Source: Nakamurella sp. PAMC28650
Lineage (GTDB): Bacteria; Actinomycetota; Actinomycetes; Mycobacteriales; Nakamurellaceae
Assembly: GCF_014303395.1 (NCBI RefSeq)
Contig: NZ_CP060298.1
Span: forward strand, 4,235,001 to 4,299,000
Direction of reading: 5' to 3'
DNA: 64,000 nt
This document shows, in pieces, positions 1-9,274 of the stretch (its first letter is position 1; each line of letters opens with the position of its first letter). Position numbers and translations under genes: made by a program. The notes beneath the pieces are model-generated. The model did no database searches, was not told where the DNA came from, and saw only the letters and a list, made by a program, of their open reading frames with translations.

Positions 1-297
1 GATCCGCAGGAGCCGGTGCACCTTTGCGGCCGCTGGACCGGCCTGCTCGCCGCGGGCCACCGCATCCCTCATCAACCTGATCGCGTGGACCTGCACCGGT
101 AGATATCGGCGGTGCCGCCCGCGGTCGTGACTCATGGCCGGCAAGCCGTAGCGCTGCTCCCAGGACCGCAGCGTCGGCAGCGGCACACCGAGGATGCTGG
201 ACACGTCGGCGATGGCCACGCCGCGGTTGTCCGCCGCATCGGGGCCCCGGACATTCCCACGGTCCGGCGGCACCGACCGGTCCGACCACGTGGCCAT
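1..297 (-). CDS. MerR-family transcriptional regulator, N-terminal part (runs off the window)
   Basis: Reading leftward from the ATG at 297, the frame stays open for 99 codons to the window edge. Residues about 27-50 read VAIADVSSILGVPLPTLRSW, followed by EQRYGLP and then RGRHRRYLPVQVHAIRLMRD. This is the winged helix-turn-helix of MerR regulators of the CarH/LitR sort (LRxWExRYG, then the R-R-Y wing). A sensor domain would be encoded beyond the edge and cannot be seen. The next gene on this strand ends at 483, so the 185-base gap could hold its promoter. Its effector is unknown. Confidence 0.8.
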   Translation of the reverse strand, partial: MATWSDRSVPPDRGNVRGPDAADNRGVAIADVSSILGVPLPTLRSWEQRYGLPAMSHDRGRHRRYLPVQVHAIRLMRDAVARGEQAGPAAAKVHRLLRI

Positions 298-482
298 GAA
301 ACCCTCCGCACTCGGCACTGCCGCCTCGGTACAGCCGATGTCATCGCGGCCTCGACCACCATTTTTACGGTGTAAGGCTCGCTGGGATCGTATCCGCTTC
401 GCGCCGAGATGGATAGAAGGGACGGCCCCTTCACCGCCGGACGCCGGCAGTCGGTCGCGCACCGTCCCGGGCCGCACTGTGA

Positions 483-848
483 TCATAGAAACTGCTGCGG
501 ATCCCAGGAATGGTGTTCGAACAGCACCCATTCGGGTGTGAGATGAGGGAACACCGTGACCCTGGTCTCCCGGCCCGCTCCCGCGTCGAACACCGGCAAC
601 AGGTAACTCTGACGACGGCCGGCCGCGGCCAGCAGTTGGATGCGTATCCCCTCGACGTCGAAAGCCGGTACCTGGTGCCATGTATTGGGGCCGGCGTCGG
701 AACTGGAAGCGAAAAACCACATACCACTGAGCATCTCGGCCGACACCGTCCTGGCGGCATCCCCTGAACGGGCGAAAAATCGTCGGCACCGAAAGCACAC
801 AGGGTCACCGGCCGCCGTGCTGCAGATGGCCCGGAGTCCCTCGGCCAC
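483..848 (-). CDS. hypothetical protein
   Basis: An open frame of about 121 codons if the GTG at 848 is the start. It is open further upstream, but that would run into the start of the GH15 gene on the other strand. The protein has a cysteine cluster near the start (AICSTAAGDPVCFRCRRFF) and an ordinary-looking C-terminal half (WHQVPAFDVEGIRIQLL, then VTVFPHLTPEWVLFEHHSWD). I do not recognise the family. Amino-acid composition looks like real protein rather than a GC-rich shadow, which is the main reason to list it. Confidence 0.4.
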   Translation of the reverse strand: MAEGLRAICSTAAGDPVCFRCRRFFARSGDAARTVSAEMLSGMWFFASSSDAGPNTWHQVPAFDVEGIRIQLLAAAGRRQSYLLPVFDAGAGRETRVTVFPHLTPEWVLFEHHSWDPQQFL

Positions 849-896
849 ATCGCCGATCCTGCATCTGCCCGCCGAGCAGGCTGGTAGACAGGACGG

Positions 897-2695
897 GTGG
901 CCGAGTCGATCGATCGAGATGAACTCGGATATGCCGACCTCCGTAGCTACGCCGCGATCGGCGCGACGGGCGCACCGTGGCACTGGTCGCCCGGGACGGT
1001 CAGGTCGACTGGCTACCCATCCCCGCCATGCATTCCCCGCCGGTCTTCGCCGCGCTGCTCGACGCTCGGAACGGTGGCTTCCTCTCGCTCCACCCGGTCG
1101 CACCTTTCACCGTCGTCCGCGAATACGTCCCGCGAACCAACGTGCTCGCGACCACGTTCCACACCGCGGACGGCAGTGTGCGGGTGACGGATTCGCTCAA
1201 CACCGGGGTGGCGGGCCGACTGCCCTGGGCCGAACTGGCCAGGCGGATCGAGGGTCTCACCGGAACGGTCACCATGTGTGCCACGGTCCGGCCGGGGACG
1301 TGCCTGAACACTTCCTCGCCGTGGGCGGAGACCACGACGGCGGGTGTCCTGCTCGAGGTCGACGGGGTCAACATGGCGGTCCGTACCGCCGGAGCGAAGT
1401 CGGTGACGAACCGGGGACATCAGATGGACGCCGAATACACCGCCACCCCCGGGTCGCGACACCTGCTGGCGGTGGTCGGTACCGAACGGGAACCTCTGTA
1501 CATCCCGTCGCCCGACGACATCGACGGCGGCGTCGACCGCACCATCGCCAACTGGACGACCTGGGCGGATCACTGTCGGTGGGACGGTCCCTGGGCGGAG
1601 GCGGTGCTGCGCAGCGTGCTCGCGCTCAAACTCCTCGTCCACGCCTCGACCGGCGCCATCGCCGCCGCGGCGACCACCTCCCTCCCGGAAAGCCTTGCAG
1701 GCGGCAAGAACTGGGACTACCGGTACGCGTGGGTGCGGGACATGGCCTACTCGCTCACGGCGCTGTTCCGTTTCGGGTTGCGCGAGGAGACACACGGTGC
1801 GATCAGTTGGCTGCTGGCCACCATTCGCGACCATGGCCCCGAACCGCACATCTTCTACCGCCTCGACGGTGGCCCCGTCGAGGCCCAGCAAGCGCGTGAC
1901 GTCCCGGGCTGGCGCGCGATCGGGCTGGTGTAGAGCGGGAACCGGGCCGCCGAGCAACTGCAGCTCGGCGTGTTCGGTGACCTCTTCAGCATCGTCCGAC
2001 TGTATGTGGACAACGGCAATGCCCTTGACACCGATACCGGCCGGATGATGTCCGCCGTGGCCGATCTGGCCTGTGACCGGTGGCGCAGCAAGGACTCCGG
2101 GATGTGGGAGCTGGAGGAACAGCAGCACTACACCTCGTCCAAACTAGGTTGCTGGCAGGCGCTCACCGCAGCTGCGCACCTCGCCGAGATCGGCCAGATT
2201 CCCGGCAACCCGACGCGATGGCTGGCGCAGGCGCAGGAGATCCGGGCGTGGGTGGAGGAGAACGCGTGGTCGGCCGAGAAAGGTAGCTATCTCTGGTACC
2301 CGGGGACCGACAAGGTGGATGCCTCCGTTCTGCTGCACATCATCAGCGGGTACGACCGGGGAGCCCGGATGAATTCGACCGTCGACGTGCTGCGATCCGA
2401 GCTGGGCGACGGGCCGCATCTGTACCGCTACTCCGGAGCCTCCGAGCAGGAGGGCAGCTTCGTGGCCTGCTCCTTCTGGATGGTTTCCGCGTTGCACCTG
2501 CTCGGCCGGCGAGACGAGGCCATCGAACTGATGGATCGATTGGTCGCGTGCACCAACGATGTCGGTCTTCTCTCCGAGATGATCGACCCGCGGAACGGGG
2601 ACTTCCTGGGAAATCTGCCGCAGGGACTGAGCCATCTGGCCCTGGTCAACGCCGCGATCACGATCCTGGGCGACGTCCAGACCGGCATCGACTGA
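897..2695 (+). pseudogene. GH15-family glucoamylase/trehalase-like hydrolase, broken
   Basis: The gene starts at GTG 897 after an AGGACGGG ribosome site and runs about 600 codons, the usual length of actinobacterial GH15 enzymes (alpha-glucan or trehalose hydrolysis in the cytoplasm). Typical stretches are ARDGQVDWLPIPAMHSPPVF near the N-terminus, GGKNWDYRYAWVRDMAYS in the catalytic (alpha/alpha)6 barrel, and SEMIDPRNGDFLGNLPQGLS HLALVNAA at the end. Two lesions break it. Near 960-964 two extra bases shift the frame between SYAAIG and the expected GRTVALVARDGQ. At 1931-1933 an in-frame TAG interrupts GWRAIGLV*SGNRAAEQLQLG. Both flanks remain clearly homologous-looking, so decay is recent or these are assembly errors. 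Confidence 0.82.
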
Positions 2696-2840
2696 ACGAC
2701 AGGAATGCCGGCAGTTGGCCCCGTCCACCTTTCGCCCGGCGAACGAAGCCATCCCTGGGGCCATGCGGCACCGAACGACTGGCACCCGGCGTTCCTGGTC
2801 GGCGGGAGGGCCGCGACCCCGACCGCAGAGCCCCTGCTGA

Positions 2841-3686
2841 TCAGGGCGCCGGGGCCGACGTCGTCGGGGTCCATCTGTTGGCCGCGGCGTCGTAGCCCGC
2901 CAGCCCGGCGTCCTCGAAACCTCTCAACCATCCCGTCATCGGCCAGAAACCCCAGCGGCGCTCGAAAATTGCGGCGTTGCGCAGGATGTCCTCGAGATGA
3001 TCCACCGGAAGCCGCTGCGTCGGATGGTATTGATGAAATGCCTCGGCGCCCCCCACCCAGACCAGGTCGACGCCCGCGCGATGAGCGGCGTACCCGAAGT
3101 CGGTGTCCTCCGCGCCGTATCCCACGTACTCCTCGTGAAAGCCTCCCAGCTGTCGCCAGGCGGCAGCCGAGAGCGCGAACGACAACGACCAGAACAGACT
3201 CCACGACGAGGACGGCATCAGTTCCCCGGGTGCCGGGTTCGGGCGCGCGGGATGCGGATCACCCTGCAGGGTGTCCAGATCGGCCACGCGCGCATCGGGG
3301 TCGAGGTAGCGCACCACACCGCAATGCAGGGCCGGCGTCGTCGAGGCGGCCAACGACCGACGGTAGGAATCGATCAACGCGGCCGACGGGATGCAATCGA
3401 CATCGAGGAAGATCAACTGGTCGGCGCCGGCGCGCAGTGCCTCCGCGGCACCGAGATTCCTGGCCGCCGCCAGTGGAAGGTGCTCGTCGCACTCGATCAG
3501 CCGCGTCCGCACCTCGCAGCCGCCGTCCGCGAGCGGCCCGCTCCGGGTCTGCTGGATCGCCGCCGGATCACCCATCGACACCACCACGTAGACGTCGGGC
3601 GAGAGAGCCGAACGGGCCAGACCGACCTGTTGGTGGTGGAGATGGGCGTGTCGACCCGCGACGATGGTGATGACCGCGATCCTCAC
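2841..3686 (-). CDS. family 2 glycosyltransferase
   Basis: About 281 residues from a GTG at 3686 that overlaps the stop of the upstream gene (GTGA). The N-terminus VRIAVITIVAGRHAHLHHQQ is the first strand of a GT-A fold. FLDVDCIPSAALIDSYRR gives the DxD-like metal/nucleotide-sugar site. GGFHEEYVGYGAEDTDFGYAAHRAGVDL matches the C-terminal acceptor motif (the ED-type base region) of galactosyl/N-acetylgalactosaminyl-type GT2 enzymes. It is the last gene of a tightly overlapping leftward run of four glycosyltransferases, so it most likely adds one sugar to a surface polysaccharide. Donor and acceptor are not predictable from sequence alone. Confidence 0.85.
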   Translation of the reverse strand: MRIAVITIVAGRHAHLHHQQVGLARSALSPDVYVVVSMGDPAAIQQTRSGPLADGGCEVRTRLIECDEHLPLAAARNLGAAEALRAGADQLIFLDVDCIPSAALIDSYRRSLAASTTPALHCGVVRYLDPDARVADLDTLQGDPHPARPNPAPGELMPSSSWSLFWSLSFALSAAAWRQLGGFHEEYVGYGAEDTDFGYAAHRAGVDLVWVGGAEAFHQYHPTQRLPVDHLEDILRNAAIFERRWGFWPMTGWLRGFEDAGLAGYDAAANRWTPTTSAPAP

Positions 3687-4750
3687 GTGGCCGACGCTTC
3701 CGTCGAGGTGGGCACCAGGGATGCGGCGGTCTCGTCCAGGAAGGCTGCCGCCCGCGCTGCCCCGTCCTGGGCCAGCCAACGGGCCCAGGCATGTCCGCCC
3801 AGGGCGATCGCCGCGTCCAGCAGCACCGGCCAGCGGTCGCCCTGTGGCCAGCGCGCCAGGCCGACGGCCACTCCGGCAGCATCGAGAGTCATTGCGGTGT
3901 CGTGCTGTTCGCCGTGGGGGCGGGCGTCGGCGATGACCACGGCCGGCGTCCGGGACGCGGCGACCTCGGCCACCGCGTTCTGGCCGGCATGCGTGATCAC
4001 CACGTCCGCCCACGCCAGCAGGAAACGCACCTCGCCATCGGCCACCCGGTGCTCACCGGTGCCTCCGGCGAACCGCCAGGTTCGATCGGGCCCGGACCTC
4101 CGTGCCTCGGCCAGCTGGGCGTCGGTGAAGGCGGCCGCCGCATCCTGTGACCCCCCTGACCCCCAGAGCACGAGTACCCGGGAGGGGCCACCGTGAGCGA
4201 TCGTGCGCGCGGGTGGCGCGGGGGTGAAGCGTGAGATGGGGCCGGCGTAGAAGGTCTTCTCGTGCCATGCCTGCGGCCAGGCCGGATCGGCGAATTCCGC
4301 TGTCCAGGTGGCCATCAGCGCGTGGGCACCGTCGTACGCGCTGCGATGGGCCCGGTCGGTCCGGTCTCCCCGCATCGCCATCACCACGGTCGGAACCCCC
4401 AGCAACCGGCACAGGGTGGCCACCTCGACCGACACGTCGACCACCACCAGGGTGGGCGCCGTCCGCGCGATCCAGGATGCGATGAGTGCCATCCTCGCGC
4501 GCAGACCTGGATGGTGCCGCGGGACCCAGTGCAGCGTGCCGTTCGCCGTCGGTTCCACGAAGACCGCACCGGTGTCGTCGGAGGGCAGGTGGAGCCATTC
4601 CGGTTCCTCGTTCCGCCGGATCCCCGGCGGGCCACCTCCCGGCCGAGGGAGCGACGAGAGCACGGTCAGTGGTTCGACCAGTTGTGCCGCAATGGATGTC
4701 ATCCGCTGCAGATGACCATGGCCCTGGTGATGCACGTAGTAACCGATCAC
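3683..4750 (-). CDS. GT-B glycosyltransferase, MurG/GT28-like
   Basis: About 355 residues from GTG 4750, which overlaps the upstream stop by four bases. The start VIGYYVHHQGHGHLQRMTSI is the Gly/His loop of GT-B enzymes such as MurG. LVLWGSGGSQDAAAAF and HAGQNAVAEVAASRTPAVVI are the C-domain nucleotide-sugar binding motifs (GGSQ, and HAGxN...E). The central stretch WIARTAPTLVVVDVSVEVATLCRLLGVP fits the N-domain acceptor side. It belongs to the four-gene polysaccharide run. A UDP-sugar donor is likely from the family but not shown. Confidence 0.8.
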   Translation of the reverse strand: MIGYYVHHQGHGHLQRMTSIAAQLVEPLTVLSSLPRPGGGPPGIRRNEEPEWLHLPSDDTGAVFVEPTANGTLHWVPRHHPGLRARMALIASWIARTAPTLVVVDVSVEVATLCRLLGVPTVVMAMRGDRTDRAHRSAYDGAHALMATWTAEFADPAWPQAWHEKTFYAGPISRFTPAPPARTIAHGGPSRVLVLWGSGGSQDAAAAFTDAQLAEARRSGPDRTWRFAGGTGEHRVADGEVRFLLAWADVVITHAGQNAVAEVAASRTPAVVIADARPHGEQHDTAMTLDAAGVAVGLARWPQGDRWPVLLDAAIALGGHAWARWLAQDGAARAAAFLDETAASLVPTSTEASAT

Positions 4751-5892
4751 AGCCGGTCCCAGGCCAGGACAGCGTCCTGGTAGACGTCCTCGTAGCCCCG
4801 CACCATTGCCGTGTCGCTCAAACGAGTTTCCGCCTCCCGGCGCACCGTCCTGCGGTCCAGCCCGAGGGCCTCGCGAAGGGCCGCCCTGGCCGCCGCCATC
4901 TCGTCCGGATCGAGCCGCGTGGACCGCGGAACGGGCAGCAGACGCCCGGACGCCGTACCCACCACCTCCGGCAGCCCCCCCCTGGCGAAAGCGACCACCG
5001 GCGTACCGCAGGCCAGCGCCTCGGCCGCCACCAGTCCGAACGGTTCGTCCCAGGCCGGCGTCACCAGAGCCACCGCGCTGCGGCCGACCAGCTCTGCGAG
5101 CTCCCCGCTGTTCAGGTGCCCGACGTAGCGGATCCGCTCGTCGAGCTGCGGCGCCACCTGCGTTCGGAAGTACCCCTGGTCGACGATGGGCCCGGCGATG
5201 GCCAGCCCGAGACCGGCGGCCCGTGCGATGTCGATGGCCAGGTGTGGGGCCTTCTCCGCGACGATCCGGCCGGACCAGACCGCCTCCGGGCCACCGGGAC
5301 CGGGTCGCCACCAACGGGTGTCGATGCCGTTGAGCACCACGCGCGGAGACAGGAAACGTGACCAGGAAAGCGCGGTCGATCGGCTCACGGCGATGAAGTG
5401 GCCGTCGGACCGACCCCCGGGACCAAGGATCCGCTCGGCCCACGGCAGGGGCGGTGTGTGCAGCGTCGTGATCAACGGGCACGGCAGCGAATCTGCCCTT
5501 TCCACCAGGAGTGGATACAGCGAATTGTTGTGGATGATGTCGAAGTGCCCCAACAGGTCCGAATGGAGATCCTCGGTCAGTCCGGCGAAGCCGGCGAGTT
5601 CGGCAGCCCGGACCGCCGGATTCTCCATGGTGTCGGCGCGCTCCCCGGCGGCATGACGGGGTAGCGCTCCGAAGACGTGGTCGACCATCTCCGGATCGCT
5701 GCCGGCGGCTCCCGCCACCACGACCGAGTGCCCACGCGCCCGCAGACCCCTGGCCAGCGAGGCGGTGTGGGCCTCCAACCCGCCGGCGAACGGCTCGGCG
5801 ATCGGGTACCGCAGGGACGCGACGACCAGGACCTTGAACGAGACCGCCGACATCGTCTCCGCAGCCTGATTCGGCGGGAACATCTGACTCAT
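4747..5892 (-). CDS. family 4 glycosyltransferase
   Basis: 381 residues. The ATG at 5892 has AAGGAG nine bases upstream, and that ribosome site includes the stop of the preceding gene. The N-terminal Rossmann half holds PIAEPFAGGLEAHTASLARGLRARGH, the GGxE loop of GT4 enzymes. The C-terminal half has VVLNGIDTRWW, a sugar-nucleotide stretch (AVWSGRIVAEKAPHLAIDIA), and the E-x7-E motif in EPFGLVAAEALACGTPVVAF. It is a retaining transferase using a nucleotide-activated sugar, here in an exopolysaccharide-type cluster. Confidence 0.88.
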   Translation of the reverse strand: MSQMFPPNQAAETMSAVSFKVLVVASLRYPIAEPFAGGLEAHTASLARGLRARGHSVVVAGAAGSDPEMVDHVFGALPRHAAGERADTMENPAVRAAELAGFAGLTEDLHSDLLGHFDIIHNNSLYPLLVERADSLPCPLITTLHTPPLPWAERILGPGGRSDGHFIAVSRSTALSWSRFLSPRVVLNGIDTRWWRPGPGGPEAVWSGRIVAEKAPHLAIDIARAAGLGLAIAGPIVDQGYFRTQVAPQLDERIRYVGHLNSGELAELVGRSAVALVTPAWDEPFGLVAAEALACGTPVVAFARGGLPEVVGTASGRLLPVPRSTRLDPDEMAAARAALREALGLDRRTVRREAETRLSDTAMVRGYEDVYQDAVLAWDRL

Positions 5893-5898
5893 TGAGGG

Positions 5899-6975
5899 TT
5901 ACTCCTTCGAAGAACGTCCTTGCCGCAGTACCCGGCGATAAACCTGCTCGTGGGTCGCCGCGATCTCGCGCCGCTGGCCTGCGCGGTCGGGTCTGGCAGG
6001 TCTGGCCGAACCCGGGTCCGCCACGATGGCCCGCACCCGGTCCAGCAGCCCGGTGGTCCCGGGGCCGTAGCGGGGATGCCCGTGCTGGTCGCTGTAGGAG
6101 CCCGCCGCGGGAACCAGTACGGCGGTGCCGAGGTCCACGCAGGCCTCCAGCCAACCCGAGTGGGTGCCGAAACCATAGGGGAGGATGCACAGGTCGATGG
6201 ATTGCAGGTAGTTCCACAACTGGTCGTCGTCCAGGCGGGGATGCACCTCGATCTGCACCTGCCGATGGTCCCGGGCCGCAAGGATCCAGCGACGGAGCCC
6301 GGTCGCTCGGGGGTCGTGGTCGGTCTCCCGCAGCACCTCGGGATGGACGTCGACCCGCAGGACGACCCCGGGCAGGTCCGTCAGGCCCGGGAGCAGCGCG
6401 GTCAGTACCGGCAGCGGATCGATGTTCGCCCGCAGGCTCTTGGCGTGCACGCCGATGACGAACTTATCGCCGGGCGTCGCCCGTCGGCCCATCCTCGACA
6501 GTGGAACGATGTGAGGGTGCGGGATGACGGTGGCCTGCCGGCCCCAGCGATCCAGGATCACCGAGGCGGCGCTGTTCGTGAGGGTGATCAGCGCGGCGGC
6601 GGCGGGGACCAGGATCTCCAGCTGCGCCAGGTGGGCGGCCGGATCCGCGAAGTGGGGGTTGACCAGATCATGGACCGTCAGCACGAGCGGAATGCCAAGT
6701 CTGGCGAGCAGGCCGACCCAGGCCGCCAGATGCCCGGGAGTGGCGTCGTCGAAACCGAAGTGCAGATGCATCAGGTCGAACTCGTCGTGGTGCTGCTCGA
6801 CCCAGACCAGGTCGAGCATCCTGGGCGGCCACCACTGGTCCGGTCCCGCGCCGGCCACCGACGGGCGCGGATCCGGCAGGCGGATGACGGCGCCGTCTCC
6901 ACCCGGATCCGTCAGGTGTTGCACGTAGGGGTGGCCGGCCGGTACGGACGCGACGCGGATCCGCTCGGGCGGCAT
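5899..6975 (-). CDS. glycosyltransferase of the GT4 type
   Basis: About 358 residues. I chose the ATG at 6975 because a perfect AGGAGG lies about nine bases upstream; an in-frame ATG at 6996 is possible. Visible GT-B features are HLHFGFDDATPGHLAAWVGLLARLGIPLVLTVHDL in the N-domain and TVIPHPHIVPLSRMG, FVIGVHAKSLRANIDPLPVLTALL and ILPYGFGTHSGWLEACVDLGTAVLVP in the C-domain. The final E-x7-E is weak (HSGWLEACVDLGT). It heads the leftward glycosyltransferase run and is divergent from the WcbI-type gene, so 6976-7051 should carry promoters for both directions. Confidence 0.78.
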   Translation of the reverse strand: MPPERIRVASVPAGHPYVQHLTDPGGDGAVIRLPDPRPSVAGAGPDQWWPPRMLDLVWVEQHHDEFDLMHLHFGFDDATPGHLAAWVGLLARLGIPLVLTVHDLVNPHFADPAAHLAQLEILVPAAAALITLTNSAASVILDRWGRQATVIPHPHIVPLSRMGRRATPGDKFVIGVHAKSLRANIDPLPVLTALLPGLTDLPGVVLRVDVHPEVLRETDHDPRATGLRRWILAARDHRQVQIEVHPRLDDDQLWNYLQSIDLCILPYGFGTHSGWLEACVDLGTAVLVPAAGSYSDQHGHPRYGPGTTGLLDRVRAIVADPGSARPARPDRAGQRREIAATHEQVYRRVLRQGRSSKE

Positions 6976-7051
6976 CGGACGGGCCCTCCTCTTCATCTGG
7001 TAATTCGTCTGGTGATCGGCCGACCATCGGCGGTTCGCGTACCTTCGCGGA

Positions 7052-7990
7052 ATGTCCACCGTCACCGGTCGAACCCGTCACTACGGGTCCTTCTACCGAC
7101 TCTCCGACGACCCATACCAGGGTTCCCCGTCCAGCCCCGGTCCGAACATCCTGGTATACGGCAACTGTCAGGCCGAAGCCCTTCGAATTCTGTTGGCCTC
7201 GTCGACGCTGTCACCGGTGCGAACGATGCGCATTCCCCCGGTCTTCGAACTCGAACCGTCAGATCTACCATTCCTGCGGCTCGCCGCGGCCGATGCCCAG
7301 GTTCTGGTGGCCCAACCCGTCGGTGACGGCTATCGCAACCTGCCCCTGGGTACCGCACAGGTGGCCGCGATGATGCCGTCGGGCAGTGCGGTGATCCGAT
7401 GGCCGGTGGTCCGCCACGCCGGGCTCCACCCGTGGCAGGCGATCGTGCGGGACCCCACAGATCCCTCCCGGAATCCGCCGGTGGTCCCCTATCACGACCT
7501 GCGGACGCTGGCGGGAGCGAAGGTCGGCCAGGACCGCCACCTGGTACCCCCCTCCTCGGCGGCGATCATGGCCCTGGACGAGGAATCGACCGCCGAGCTC
7601 CGCCGACGTGAGAACCGGGACTGCGACGTGTCGGTGTCCGACCTGTTCGAACGGCCCGAGCCCGGGGACATGAAGACCATCAACCATCCCGGCAACCGGA
7701 TCCTCCTGGAACTGGCCCGCCGCGTGCAGCAGGCCATGGGGAGCTCCCCCGACGTCACCGACCCGGGTCGCACCCTGTTGGGAGAGGTGGTCACCCCGCT
7801 GGAGGCGAGCGTCGCCGACGCGTTGGGCCTGCCGTCGCCGACCCGTGAGGCCTGGCAGATCAGCGGGCGCGCAGTACCTGCGTCGACGATTCGGCAGGCT
7901 CAGACGCGTTGGTACGCGGACCATCCCGCCATCCTCGAGGCGGGTTGGGACCGGTACCGGGCCACCATCGAATTGCTGGGGCTCTCGTGA
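7052..7990 (+). CDS. WcbI-family polysaccharide biosynthesis protein (putative acetyltransferase)
   Basis: 312 residues. The motif NILVYGNCQAEALRILL near residue 31 is the GNCQ signature of the WcbI family, first named from capsule loci and thought to acetylate the polymer. Later blocks AAADAQVLVAQPVGDGYRNLPLG, HAGLHPW and MKTINHPGNRILLELARRV (a conserved NHP element) agree with that family. Its stop overlaps the next start by four bases, tying it to the rightward glycosyltransferase and methyltransferase genes. Acetylation is an inference from the family; no activity can be read directly. Confidence 0.78.
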   Translation: MSTVTGRTRHYGSFYRLSDDPYQGSPSSPGPNILVYGNCQAEALRILLASSTLSPVRTMRIPPVFELEPSDLPFLRLAAADAQVLVAQPVGDGYRNLPLGTAQVAAMMPSGSAVIRWPVVRHAGLHPWQAIVRDPTDPSRNPPVVPYHDLRTLAGAKVGQDRHLVPPSSAAIMALDEESTAELRRRENRDCDVSVSDLFERPEPGDMKTINHPGNRILLELARRVQQAMGSSPDVTDPGRTLLGEVVTPLEASVADALGLPSPTREAWQISGRAVPASTIRQAQTRWYADHPAILEAGWDRYRATIELLGLS

Positions 7991-9108
7991 GGGATCGCAT
8001 CACCCTGGTCACGTGCGGTCCGACGGAACACGGAATCTGCCGATTCGGCCGCGACCTGGCCGAGACCGCGCAGCAACAGGACTTCACCGGAACCGTTCTG
8101 CACCATAACGATCCGCACCTCCTCGCGGCGGTGGTGGACCGGGTACCCGGGGACACCCGGCTCCTGCACCTCCAGGCCAACGACTGGCTCTTCACCGATC
8201 GGACCCACCGGGCCGAGGAGGCCGTCCTCGATCTGGCCGCGCTGTTGCGCATCCGCCGGATCGTCTTGTCGTTGACCCTGCACGACCTGCCCCAGCAGGC
8301 GGTCTCGCGGGAGCTGTTCCTCCGGCGGGCCAGGAGCTACGCCGCGATGGCAGGCGCAGCCGTCGGGGTGGTGGTGTCCAGCGAACACGAAAGGCTGTTG
8401 TTGGAGGAGGCCGCGGCGATTCTCGGATCGGTCGACGGCCCGGCCGTGGTCGGGCAGCGGATGCCCCCGGTCGAGGTGATCCCGCTCCCGGTCCGCACCG
8501 GGCCCCGCAACGGGCCCGACGACCGGCCCGGCCACCGGCGGGAAGCACGTGCGGCCGGACCCGTCCATGCGTCGGCACCCGTGATGGGGGTGCTGGGCTT
8601 CATCTATCCCGGCAAGGGACACCGGGAGGTCCTGGAGGAACTGGCCTCGACGAGGACGCCCGTCGCGCTGGTCGCGATCGGCCGCCCGTCGGACGGCCAT
8701 GCGGCGATGCTGCCGGACCTGATCGATCTCGGCCGACGCCTGGGCATCGAATTCACCAGCACCGGCTTCGTGCCGGACGGCGCCCTCGCCGCCCATCTGC
8801 GGGGGGTGGCGGTCCCGATCGCCCCGGCACCCCACGTCTCGGCCTCCGCGTCCGTGAACTCATGGATCGCCGCCGGTCGCCGCCCCCTGGTGCCGGCGAG
8901 CCGATACGCACAGGAGCTGTGCGATCGGATGCCGGGTGCGGTCCGGATCTACGAGCCCGGGGAACTCTGCGCGGCCGTCGAATCCGCGTTGGCGGACCCG
9001 TCGCTGACCTACCTGCCGCCCGGCTTCCGGCCCCACCCCGACCGCACTGAAGCCGCCTCCCGTTACCTGCGGTGGCTGCGGTCGATCGCTGCGTCGTCCA
9101 CCCGATGA
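7987..9108 (+). CDS. glycosyltransferase (GT4-like)
   Basis: About 373 residues from GTG 7987 in a GTGA overlap with the WcbI-type gene. VRDRITLVTCGPTEHGICRFGRDLAETA is a GT-B N-terminus with the donor-side glycine/GICRF loop. VMGVLGFIYPGKGHREVLEELAS is the start of the C-domain, and the end carries APAPHVSASASVNSWIAAGRRPLVPASRYAQEL in place of a classical E-x7-E. Like its neighbours it probably adds a sugar to a surface glycan. The acceptor is unknown. It is followed by a 166-base gap before the next gene. Confidence 0.75.
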   Translation: MRDRITLVTCGPTEHGICRFGRDLAETAQQQDFTGTVLHHNDPHLLAAVVDRVPGDTRLLHLQANDWLFTDRTHRAEEAVLDLAALLRIRRIVLSLTLHDLPQQAVSRELFLRRARSYAAMAGAAVGVVVSSEHERLLLEEAAAILGSVDGPAVVGQRMPPVEVIPLPVRTGPRNGPDDRPGHRREARAAGPVHASAPVMGVLGFIYPGKGHREVLEELASTRTPVALVAIGRPSDGHAAMLPDLIDLGRRLGIEFTSTGFVPDGALAAHLRGVAVPIAPAPHVSASASVNSWIAAGRRPLVPASRYAQELCDRMPGAVRIYEPGELCAAVESALADPSLTYLPPGFRPHPDRTEAASRYLRWLRSIAASSTR

Positions 9109-9274
9109 CACCTCCCCGGCGAGCGGGCGCGAGCCGCGGGCGTGGTGCCCTCCGTTTGGGATGCATCACGACGGGCACTGTGAGACCAGTCGCAGCGACC
9201 GCTCGGTCGCGCACCGCGAACGGACGGTCGGCGGACAGAGCCGACACCTGCACTCACACGTAAGGAACCCCGAG

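Noticed and set aside
4751-6217. Apparent 844-residue fusion protein ending in the GT28-like enzyme
   Set aside because: The upstream half is an out-of-frame reading through two real glycosyltransferase genes; the real start is the GTG at 4750.
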